This document shows positions 1 through 4,826 of a stretch of 5,238 bases of DNA, in pieces (the stretch's first letter is position 1; each line of letters begins with the position of its first letter). The stretch is from CAWUEX02 sp038148375 (GTDB lineage: Bacteria > Pseudomonadota > Alphaproteobacteria > Rhodospirillales > Rhodospirillaceae), in the NCBI GenBank assembly GCA_038148375.1, contig JAYQVH010000067.1:1-5238 (forward strand). Direction: 5' to 3'. The notes beneath the pieces are model-generated. The model had not been told where the DNA came from, searched no databases, and saw only the letters and a program-made list of their open reading frames with translations. The position numbers and the translations under genes were made by a program.

Positions 1-24
1 TTGCAGGACTGATGTATGATCGAC

Positions 25-495
25 TTAGCGCTTCGAGAACTGGAAGCTCCGGCGCGCCTTGCGACGGCCGTATTTCTTACGTTCAACGACGCGGGAGTCG
101 CGCGTCAAGAACCCACCCTTCTTGAGCACGGAGCGCAGCTCGGGCTCAAACAGGGTCAGCGCTTGGGCGATGCCATGGCGCACCGCGCCAGCTTGGCCCG
201 ACAGCCCCCCGCCAGACACTGTGCAGTAGACGTCAAACTGTCCTTCCCGGTTGGTCACCTGGAACGGCTGATTGATCATCATGCGCAACACAGGGCGCGG
301 AAAGTAGTTTTCGATTTCGCGGCTGTTGATGGAAATCTTTCCGGAACCCGGCTTGATCCAGACACGCGCAACGGCGTCCTTGCGCCGGCCGGTGGCGTAG
401 GATCTGCCAAGCTGGTCCTTTTGAGGTTCGCGCGGGGTCGCCGTTTCCGTCACGGCTTCCTTCAGATCTTCGAGAGTCGTGGTTGAGTCCGCCAT
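25..495 (-). CDS. rpsI: 30S ribosomal protein S9 (uS9)
   Basis: Structural protein of the 30S subunit; its C-terminal tail reaches toward the P-site tRNA. The 156-residue product has a variable acidic N-terminus (about residues 1-27), then the conserved core starting near LGRSYATGRRKDAVARVW. The S9 signature GGGLSGQAGAVRHGIAQAL is present, and the protein ends in the diagnostic basic tail RRSFQFSKR, so it is complete. Alphaproteobacterial S9 proteins usually carry such an N-terminal extension compared with the shorter E. coli protein. The ATG at 493-495 lies only 3 bases after the rplM stop (TAA at 499-501). An AGGAG ribosome site (506-510) sits inside the end of rplM, so the two genes are almost certainly co-transcribed and perhaps translationally coupled. 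Only 24 bases follow the stop in this window, and no terminator is visible there. Confidence 0.98.
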   Translation of the reverse strand: MADSTTTLEDLKEAVTETATPREPQKDQLGRSYATGRRKDAVARVWIKPGSGKISINSREIENYFPRPVLRMMINQPFQVTNREGQFDVYCTVSGGGLSGQAGAVRHGIAQALTLFEPELRSVLKKGGFLTRDSRVVERKKYGRRKARRSFQFSKR

Positions 496-498
496 GGG

Positions 499-963
499 TT
501 AGGCGCTCCTCTTGTTCTTTGCGTTGCGGGCGGCGATATCCAGGACCTCAGGCTGCTGAGCGTCATGCGGGTGTTCCGCGCCGGCATAAACTTTGAGCTT
601 CTTGAGCTGGGCCCGGCCCAAAGGTCCGCGTGGCATCATGCGTTCCACGGCTTTCTGGACGACCCGCTCAGGGTATTTGCCGGACAAAATTTGCTCCGCA
701 GAGCGTTCCTTGATGCCGCCGGGATACCCCGTGTGCCAGTAATAGCGCTTCTGAACACGCTTGTTGCCGGTGAGGCGGACTTTGGCGGCATTTATAACGA
801 TGACGTTGTCGCCGGTGTCGATGTGCGGCGTGAACATCGTCTTGTGCTTGCCCCGCAGAACGTCGGCGATTTCTGCAGCCATGCGGCCGAGCACCACGTC
901 TTCTGCATCAATGATGTACCACTTGCGCTCCACGTCGCTTGGACGTGCGGAATAGGTCTTCAT
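499..963 (-). CDS. rplM: 50S ribosomal protein L13 (uL13)
   Basis: Early-assembling 50S subunit protein. The 154-residue product starts MKTYSARPSDVERKWYIIDA, has the VVLGRMAAEIADVLRGKHK core, the basic YYWHTGYPGG segment, and the L13 signature around VERMMPRGPLGRAQLKKLKVYAG. Length matches the usual alphaproteobacterial L13. An upstream in-frame extension to 1038 exists, but I chose the ATG at 961-963: homologous L13 proteins begin at MKTY/MKTF, a GAGGA ribosome site lies at 969-973 with a 5-base gap, and the extension (MGRGTCFGPKNG...) has no L13 character and overlaps the likely promoter/leader. It is the first gene of the rplM-rpsI operon. Confidence 0.98.
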   Translation of the reverse strand: MKTYSARPSDVERKWYIIDAEDVVLGRMAAEIADVLRGKHKTMFTPHIDTGDNVIVINAAKVRLTGNKRVQKRYYWHTGYPGGIKERSAEQILSGKYPERVVQKAVERMMPRGPLGRAQLKKLKVYAGAEHPHDAQQPEVLDIAARNAKNKRSA

Positions 964-1050
964 GAGCGTCCTCGTAATAAAAGACTGTTCTGGGCGTCTG
1001 TGCCCGTTCTTGGGGCCGAAACATGTGCCTCTGCCCAAATGCTGCGCGCT

Positions 1051-1078
1051 GTTTAAGCCTGCGAAAGCGTCAAGTCAA
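1051..1078 (-). promoter_or_regulatory. Predicted housekeeping promoter of rplM-rpsI
   Basis: On the minus strand TTGACT (1078-1073) is followed after exactly 16 bases by TTAAAC (1056-1051). Downstream comes a GC-rich discriminator AGCGCGC (1050-1044), which would put transcription start near 1044 and give a leader of about 80 bases. The same -10 hexamer, spacing and GC-rich discriminator recur upstream of tRNA-His in this window, which strengthens both. A second, weaker possibility is CTGACC (1151-1146) with TATTAT (1127-1122), spacer 18, inside the upstream palindrome. Assignment is by pattern only. Confidence 0.6.
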
Positions 1079-1114
1079 CGCGAAAATTGCAACGAAAACA
1101 GTGATTTGCACTAT

Positions 1115-1130
1115 AGGTATTATAATACCT
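1115..1130. repeat. 16-bp perfect palindrome upstream of rplM
   Basis: AGGTATTATAATACCT reads identically on both strands. It lies about 70-85 bases upstream of the predicted rplM start point and contains TATAAT on both strands. It could be an operator for a dimeric regulator or the -10 region of an alternative promoter; the regulator is not identifiable from sequence. Confidence 0.55.
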
Positions 1131-1357
1131 TTTCCCAGCAACAGCGGTCAGGAAAACAGAACTACAATATTTTTTGAAAAATGGGGCGTTTGCTGGGGTA
1201 AACTTTTTTAATTAATTAAATCAAGAACTTAGGCCTTCTCCACACGCCATTTGTAATTTTTTGTAATTTCAAGATGTGCGTTTTTGGCTAGCTCTATTGA
1301 GCCGAATGACCAAGTCGTTTGGACTGAGACGAATCCGCCTGAGAAAGGCAAACCAAT
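1131..1357. other. AT-rich intergenic stretch without a convincing gene
   Basis: No credible coding region was seen here; short open frames on the plus strand lack recognisable protein character and ribosome sites. The stretch contains a 14-bp AT-only palindrome TTTAATTAATTAAA (1207-1220), a near-perfect tandem 10-mer TTGTAATTTT/TTGTAATTTC (1251-1270) and small hairpins (GCTC-tatt-GAGC around 1292-1303; GCCT-gagaa-AGGC around 1338-1350). The last lies just past the end of the nuclease pseudogene but has no T-run on that strand, so it is not a clear terminator. Confidence 0.5.
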
Positions 1358-2089
1358 TCACATGAATTTTCTCTTTTTAAAAACAGCGATGTCTTCGCGA
1401 TTTAACAAGAACCATTCACCATTGGTTCGCTTTTCGGAAAATCTGTTGTGCCAGTATGCCTCGATCCCACTTGGATCATCGGTCTCGATACTATGAACAG
1501 GCTCGTTTCCCTCAGGGAGTTGTAAGCCGATCTCATACATTCTCCGATCTACGGAATTGGTCTTTCCGATCTTGTAGTGCTTGCCAGACTTCATCAAATA
1601 GACAAAACCATTGATCGAATTCTTAGACTGGGCCCCCTCTTGAGGAATCTCGTCATGTGAAATCTTAGCCTGAAACAAAGCTAGAATTTCAGAATCCCAA
1701 CCTTTTGACTTTCCAAATTCTAAAACGGCATGAGCCAATTGTGATTTGTTCCGAAACTGTTTCCGAATTGAAGTCCTACCGGGGAACGTATCGTCTTGTC
1801 GGCGCTTAATACTCATCTCACTTGTGGTCGGAAATTTTCCAAGCTCAGAAGCGAGTTCGAGAACTCGCGTTAAGATCAGTTCCATTGGCGTCTTATCTTG
1901 CACCACGTTTGGCGATAAGCCCGCCTCAAGAACTGCATCACTCCATCGTGGCTAGTAGACTCCACACCACTGGCTTTCAGGAATGCCTGTAGATTTTTTG
2001 AACTGAAGTTTCCCCGGCGGCTTTCCGTCAGCGGAAGCCATCTCACGAATCTTGTTTAGGATAGTTTCTTTGTCCGGCGATTGGTTCAT
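1358..2089 (-). pseudogene. GIY-YIG nuclease-family protein, interrupted by one amber codon
   Basis: Read from ATG 2087-2089, the frame runs MNQSPDKETILNKIREMASA..., is broken by TAG at 1952-1954 (codon 46), then continues without further stops to TGA at 1358-1360; intact it would be 243 residues. The context GIPESQWCGVY[stop]PRWSDAVLEAG fits a family in which a Trp (TGG) normally sits there, so one G-to-A change explains it. The N-terminal part looks like two helical repeats (about residues 9-57 and 68-125) resembling homing-endonuclease-associated repeats. The C-terminal part is a GIY-YIG fold of the T5orf172/MUG113 type: VYL (163-165), YKIG (172-175), Arg182, likely Glu210 and NGEWF (223-227). 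A shortened product could start at GTG 1904-1906 (182 residues), keeping the second repeat and nuclease domain, but I see no good ribosome site. The biological role of the family is not known to me. The gene is more AT-rich than its core neighbours. Confidence 0.8.
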
Positions 2090-2221
2090 TGTGGCGCGCT
2101 AACTTAGCAATCTTTGGCAAACGACTTCAAATTATTGTCAATCGCGACCCAAATTACGAGTTTAACGTCACCACCTGGATGGCAGACGAAATTCCACTGC
2201 AGCACTGCAAATTCGAATAGA
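2090..2221. other. Spacer upstream of the nuclease pseudogene, possible weak promoter
   Basis: A consensus -35 TTGACA is present on the minus strand (2141-2136), pointing at the pseudogene, but the best-spaced -10 candidates (TGCCAA or GCCAAA near 2119-2113) are poor. No purine-rich ribosome site precedes the ATG at 2089. A short direct repeat CACTGCA occurs twice around 2195-2209. No gene was seen here. Confidence 0.3.
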
Positions 2222-2244
2222 GCGAGTGATGGGATTTAAACCCA
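2222..2244 (-). repeat. Partial copy of the tRNA-His 3' end (att-like direct repeat)
   Basis: These 23 bases match 2432-2454 within the tRNA-His gene with a single difference (A at 2238 against G at 2448), at an offset of exactly 210 bases and in the same orientation. In tRNA terms the copy spans from the T-arm to position 72 and lacks C73-CCA; the mismatch would turn the TTC of the T-loop into TTT. Tyrosine-recombinase integrative elements that use a tRNA 3' end as attB leave this arrangement: an intact tRNA at one end and a short duplicated 3' fragment at the other. No integrase gene is present in the window. Confidence 0.7.
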
Positions 2245-2251
2245 GGAAACT

Positions 2252-2271
2252 AGTTACAAACGTTTGTAACT
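2252..2271. repeat. 20-bp perfect palindrome beside the att-like repeat
   Basis: AGTTACAAACGTTTGTAACT is identical on both strands and starts 8 bases after the tRNA-His fragment. The two TTACA/TGTAA half-sites resemble operators of dimeric repressors of the TetR type; the position beside an att-like copy also allows a recombinase or directionality-factor site. Neither can be settled from sequence. Confidence 0.65.
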
Positions 2272-2304
2272 TTGCCGAATTGGGCAGCCGAATAAGCAAT
2301 TGAA

Positions 2305-2332
2305 CCAAAAAGAGGAATTTTCCTATTTTTGG
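2305..2332. repeat. 28-base imperfect inverted repeat in the tRNA-downstream unit
   Basis: CCAAAAA-g-AGGAA-tt-TTCCT-a-TTTTTGG forms two perfect arm segments (7 and 5 bp) separated by one mismatched pair, with a 2-base centre. It is followed on the plus strand by CTAATTTTTTG, so it could be a terminator-like hairpin in that direction. It lies within the 183 bp between the two tRNA-His 3' copies. Confidence 0.5.
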
Positions 2333-2365
2333 CTAATTTTTTGATTTTTCAGGGTTCTTTGGTAC

Positions 2366-2386
2366 GGGGGTACTTGGGCAACCCCC
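2366..2386. repeat. Small G/C hairpin GGGGGT/ACCCCC
   Basis: The arms 2366-2371 and 2381-2386 pair perfectly over 6 bp around a 9-base loop. It lies downstream of tRNA-His on the transcribed strand and could back up termination. It is one of four palindromic elements in 183 bp, an unusual density. Confidence 0.4.
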
Positions 2387-2388
2387 TT

Positions 2389-2428
2389 AAAACGGCAAAA
2401 AAAGCCATTTTATTACCCTGAGCAGGGT
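2389..2428 (-). terminator. Likely terminator region of tRNA-His
   Basis: On the minus strand the tRNA 3' end runs into a short hairpin ACCCT-GCTC-AGGGT (2428-2415). This is followed by an 8-bp stem AAAATGGC/GCCGTTTT around a T7 loop (2411-2389, one G-T pair). Either the T7 run or the GTTTT tail could serve as the U-tract. Which hairpin acts in vivo is not decidable from sequence. Confidence 0.45.
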
Positions 2429-2505
2429 GGGGCGAGTGATGGGATTTGAACCCACGGCCTCCTGGACCACAACCAGGCGCTCTAACCAACTGAGCTACAC
2501 CCGCC
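2428..2505 (-). tRNA. tRNA-His, anticodon GUG
   Basis: The sequence folds as a complete cloverleaf: acceptor 1-7 pairs with 66-72 (one G-U at 4:69), D-arm GCTC/GAGC, anticodon arm CCTGG-TTGTGGT-CCAGG with anticodon GTG at 2470-2468, a 5-base variable loop, and T-arm GTGGG-TTCAAAT-CCCAT. The extra 5' G (G-1, 2505) faces C73 (2431), the classic histidyl-tRNA synthetase identity pair, and the CCA end is encoded at 2430-2428. With G-1 and CCA it is 78 bases. It is transcribed divergently from glnB, and its 3' end is partly duplicated 210 bases downstream, which marks it as a probable integration target. Confidence 0.97.
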
Positions 2506-2518
2506 ATACAGGCCGCGC

Positions 2519-2546
2519 GTTTAACCCCTAATCAGATGGCCGTCAA
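2519..2546 (-). promoter_or_regulatory. Predicted promoter of tRNA-His
   Basis: On the minus strand TTGACG (2546-2541) is followed after 16 bases by TTAAAC (2524-2519), then by a GC-rich discriminator GCGCGGCC leading to a start near 2512, a few bases before the mature tRNA 5' end. The -10 hexamer and spacing equal those predicted for rplM. A GC-rich discriminator is a known hallmark of stable-RNA promoters under stringent control. Confidence 0.65.
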
Positions 2547-2709
2547 GAAGCGCCAAAACTATGACTGGATTAGGAATTCAGCGGTGAAATCGCTTTAGTG
2601 CCCAATCCTTGACCATACTGCCTTTGTAATAAGCACCCTTGCGCCGTTCGCTGAGTGGTGGCGCTGCTTAACCTATTGTCTAACAAGCATTTTGGCCTGG
2701 ATGTCGGAT

Positions 2710-2725
2710 TGGCACGGCTTTTGAA
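2710..2725 (+). promoter_or_regulatory. Sigma54-like promoter upstream of glnB
   Basis: TGGCACG (2710-2716), four bases, then TTGAA (2721-2725) matches the sigma54 (RpoN) -24/-12 consensus TGGCACG-N4-TTGCW except that the -12 element has GA in place of GC. The GG and the G of the -12 element keep the required 10-base gap. The predicted start is near 2735, giving a leader of about 100 bases. Sigma54 plus NtrC control of glnB-glnA is established in Azospirillum and Rhodospirillum, so the location fits. I did not find a clean pair of NtrC half-sites upstream; the closest structure is an inverted repeat GCGCC/GGCGC (2641-2645, 2660-2664) with non-standard spacing. Confidence 0.6.
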
Positions 2726-2740
2726 TAGAGGAGGATGAGA

Positions 2741-2806
2741 GTTCCCCTGCAGACGCCGAGAGCAGGAACATAACCCGGAAGGATCGGTTTTACCGCGTAC
2801 TTCCGG
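2741..2806 (+). promoter_or_regulatory. Structured 5' leader of glnB with two hairpins
   Basis: Hairpin 1 pairs GTTCCCCTGC (2741-2750) with GCAGGAAC (2762-2769), 8 bp with a 2-base bulge. Hairpin 2 pairs CCGGAAG (2775-2781) with CTTCCGG (2800-2806), 7 bp, and encloses a nested CGGT-TTT-ACCG hairpin (2785-2795). Both lie between the predicted sigma54 start and the glnB ATG. No T-run follows, so it is not an evident terminator. No match to a riboswitch class is recognised. Confidence 0.45.
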
Positions 2807-2837
2807 TCGTCGAACAATTAGAAACGGACGCACACGC

Positions 2838-3176
2838 ATGAAAAAGATCGAGGCGATCATAAAGCCGTTCAAGTTAGATGAGGTGAAAGAAGCTCTTCAC
2901 GAGGTCGGCTTGCAGGGCATTACGGTGACCGAGGCGAAGGGCTTCGGCCGGCAAAAAGGGCATACCGAGCTGTATCGCGGCGCCGAATATGTGGTCGATT
3001 TCCTGCCAAAGGTGAAAATTGAAGTCGTGTTGGATGACGCAATGCTTGATCGCGCGATCGAAGCCATCCAGCAAGCGGCTCACACCGGGCGCATCGGTGA
3101 CGGAAAAATATTTATTTATTCAGTTGAGGATGCGATTCGCATCCGCACAGGCGAAAGAGGATCGGAAGCTGTATGA
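2838..3176 (+). CDS. glnB: Nitrogen regulatory protein P-II
   Basis: PII is a small cytoplasmic trimeric signal protein that binds ATP/ADP and 2-oxoglutarate and, when glutamine is low, is uridylylated by GlnD. It then controls the NtrB/NtrC system and the GlnE adenylyltransferase acting on glutamine synthetase. The 112-residue product has the standard PII length. The T-loop (about 37-55) contains Tyr51 in RGAEYVVDFLPKVKIE, the uridylylation site; the C-terminal PII signature is TGRIGDGKIFIYSV (83-96), and RIRTGERG (101-108) completes the nucleotide pocket. Start ATG 2838 gives the canonical MKKIEAIIKPFKLDEV; the ribosome site is weak (GGACG, 2826-2830). Its position next to glnA and no amtB favours GlnB over GlnK. 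Confidence 0.97.
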   Translation: MKKIEAIIKPFKLDEVKEALHEVGLQGITVTEAKGFGRQKGHTELYRGAEYVVDFLPKVKIEVVLDDAMLDRAIEAIQQAAHTGRIGDGKIFIYSVEDAIRIRTGERGSEAV

Positions 3177-3206
3177 TGACTTCCACCCTCCTCCCCCGCT
3201 TGGCCA

Positions 3207-3242
3207 GCCGGGTTGACGTGCGCAAGACCCGGCGCGCTAACA
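3207..3242 (+). promoter_or_regulatory. Predicted internal glnA promoter overlapping a hairpin
   Basis: In the 127-bp glnB-glnA gap TTGACG (3213-3218) is followed after 17 bases by GCTAAC (3236-3241), a plausible alphaproteobacterial housekeeping promoter. The -35 and spacer overlap a perfect 7-bp hairpin GCCGGGT (3207-3213)/ACCCGGC (3227-3233) with a 13-base loop. Azospirillum glnA is known to be transcribed both with glnB and on its own, so a separate promoter is expected here. The hairpin might process or attenuate the read-through transcript. Confidence 0.45.
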
Positions 3243-3303
3243 GCCGCTCGTAATACACAGCGGAACCCTCTCTACTCCACACTTGCAAGGATGGGAAAAC
3301 ACT

Positions 3304-4713
3304 ATGTCGGACGCTAAGACTGTTTTGAAAATGATTCAGGATAACGACGTTAAGTACGTTGATTTCCGTTTCACGAACCCTGTCGGTAAATGGCAGCACA
3401 CGGCGCAGCACGTGAGCACCGTTGATGAAGAAATGCTCGAAGAAGGCATTATGTTCGATGGCTCTTCTATCCAGGGCTGGAAGAGTATCGATAAGTCAGA
3501 CATGACATTGATGCCGGACCTTTCGACCGCATGCATGGATCCGTTTACTGCCCAGCCGCAGCTGGTGCTGTTCTGCGACGTGCTCGAGCCGTCGACGGGC
3601 GAAAACTACAACCGCTGCCCCCGTTCGGTCGCGAAAGCCGCGCTAACCTACATGCAGTCAAGCGGGATTGCCGATACAGCCTATTTCGGCCCGGAAGCCG
3701 AGTTCTTCGTTTTCGATGATGTCAAAATCTCGACCAAACAGAACCTGATGGCCTATCAAATCGATAGCGAGGAAGGCCCTTACAACAGCTGGAAGTCATA
3801 TGACGAGGGCAACTATGCCCATCGCCCCAAGGATAAGGGTGGCTACTTCCCGGTTCCGCCGGTGGACAGCGGCACGGACCTGCGCGCTGAAATGGTCACC
3901 GTGATGACCGAGATGGGGCTCAACATGGAAAAGCACCACCACGAAGTGGCGCCGTCCCAACACGAGCTGGGCATTAAGTTCGACGAGTTGATCAAATGCG
4001 GCGACAACATGCAGATCTATAAGTACTGCGTGCACATGGTTGCTCACTCCTACGGTAAGACGGCGACCTTCATGCCGAAGCCGGTATTCAACGACAACGG
4101 TTCGGGCATGCACGTCCACCAATCATTGTGGAAAGACGGCAAAAATCTGTTCGCTGGCTCCGGCTATGCCGACTTGTCGGAAACGGCGCTGTACTACATC
4201 GGTGGCGTCATCAAGCATGCCCGCGCGATCAACGCGTTCTCGAACTCTACGACCAACAGCTACAAGCGGCTGGTGCCGGGCTTCGAAGCACCCATCCTCT
4301 TGGCATACTCGGCGCGGAATCGCTCGGCGTCCTGCCGTATCCCGCACGTTGCCAGCCCGAAAGGAAAGCGTGTTGAAGTCCGCTTCCCGGATCCGGCAGG
4401 CAACCCATACCTCACCTACGCCGCGCTGCTGATGGCCGGCATCGACGGTATCGAAAACAAGATCCATCCGGGCGACCCGATGGACAAGGACCTTTACGAC
4501 TTGCCGCCGGAAGAACTGAAGGGCATTCCGACGGTCTGCTCGTCCCTCTCTGAGGCTTGCGACGCCCTCGACCAGGACCGCGCTTTCCTGACGAAGGGTG
4601 ACGCGTTCACCGACGACATGATTGACGGGTACTTGGATATCAAGCGCGCCGAAGTAACGCGCTTCATGCAGACCCCACACCCTGTCGAATACGACATGTA
4701 CTACGCGGTCTAA
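3304..4713 (+). CDS. glnA: Glutamine synthetase type I
   Basis: Cytoplasmic dodecameric enzyme that makes glutamine from glutamate, ammonia and ATP. The 469-residue product equals the usual GS-I length. It shows the N-terminal FDGSSIQGW signature (51-59), metal ligands Glu131/Glu133 in GPEAEFF, HHHEVAPSQHE (211-221, Glu214 and Glu221), the ATP-site motif KPVFNDNGSGMHVHQS (259-274, His270), the substrate Arg region NSYKRLVPGFEAP (318-330), and RVEVRFPDP (356-364, Glu358/Arg360). DLYDLPPEE places Tyr398 (codon 4495-4497) as the adenylylation site, so this is the GlnE-regulated beta subtype. The frame opens upstream at 3283, but ATG 3304 gives the conserved MSDAKTVLKMI start with AAGGA (3287-3291) or GGGAA (3293-3297) upstream. 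It follows glnB by 127 bases in the same direction. Confidence 0.98.
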   Translation: MSDAKTVLKMIQDNDVKYVDFRFTNPVGKWQHTAQHVSTVDEEMLEEGIMFDGSSIQGWKSIDKSDMTLMPDLSTACMDPFTAQPQLVLFCDVLEPSTGENYNRCPRSVAKAALTYMQSSGIADTAYFGPEAEFFVFDDVKISTKQNLMAYQIDSEEGPYNSWKSYDEGNYAHRPKDKGGYFPVPPVDSGTDLRAEMVTVMTEMGLNMEKHHHEVAPSQHELGIKFDELIKCGDNMQIYKYCVHMVAHSYGKTATFMPKPVFNDNGSGMHVHQSLWKDGKNLFAGSGYADLSETALYYIGGVIKHARAINAFSNSTTNSYKRLVPGFEAPILLAYSARNRSASCRIPHVASPKGKRVEVRFPDPAGNPYLTYAALLMAGIDGIENKIHPGDPMDKDLYDLPPEELKGIPTVCSSLSEACDALDQDRAFLTKGDAFTDDMIDGYLDIKRAEVTRFMQTPHPVEYDMYYAV

Positions 4714-4727
4714 CAGAAGACCGGTTG

Positions 4728-4762
4728 GTCCTGTTCGCCCCAGTATGTTTCGCGGACAGGAC
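4728..4762 (+). repeat. Long hairpin directly after glnA
   Basis: GTCCTGTTCGC (4728-4738) pairs over 11 bp with GCGGACAGGAC (4752-4762), with one G-T pair and a 13-base loop, starting 15 bases after the glnA stop. No T-run follows, so it is more likely a 3' protective or processing structure than a terminator by itself. Confidence 0.5.
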
Positions 4763-4778
4763 TAAGACGCAAGGAAAA

Positions 4779-4800
4779 CCCCCGTCCTTACGGACGGGGG
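4779..4800. terminator. GC-rich hairpin between glnA and the lipoprotein gene
   Basis: CCCCCGTCC (4779-4787) and GGACGGGGG (4792-4800) pair perfectly over 9 bp around a 4-base loop. On the minus strand it is followed by TTTT; on the plus strand by TATAGTAATTT, a weaker tail. It probably contributes to termination of both converging transcripts. Confidence 0.65.
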
Positions 4801-4826
4801 TATAGTAATTTCCCAGCAAAAATAAA

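Noticed and set aside
16..486. 156-residue open frame on the plus strand opposite rpsI
   Set aside because: It is the antisense shadow of a conserved ribosomal gene with no ribosome site or recognisable protein features.
964..1038. N-terminal extension of RplM upstream of the ATG at 963
   Set aside because: L13 proteins start at MKTY; the extension has no family similarity and the chosen ATG has a good GAGGA site.
1207..1220. TTTAATTAATTAAA palindrome as an operator
   Set aside because: A dyad made only of A and T in an AT-rich stretch is easily found by chance, and no promoter is adjacent.
2641..2664. Possible NtrC binding site GCGCC/GGCGC upstream of the sigma54-like promoter
   Set aside because: The half-sites and the 14-base gap do not match the known NtrC consensus of TGCAC/GTGCA halves.
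2570..2872. 100-residue minus-strand open frame covering the glnB leader and start
   Set aside because: It is Arg/Ser/Pro rich without domain character and runs across the glnB promoter, leader and start on the opposite strand.
3283..3303. Upstream TTG start adding 7 residues to GlnA
   Set aside because: The ATG at 3304 gives the canonical family start and length, and the ribosome site lies inside the proposed extension.
4040..4432. 130-residue plus-strand frame inside glnA, and the overlapping minus-strand frames
   Set aside because: They are shadows of the glnA coding sequence in other frames with biased composition and no independent signals.
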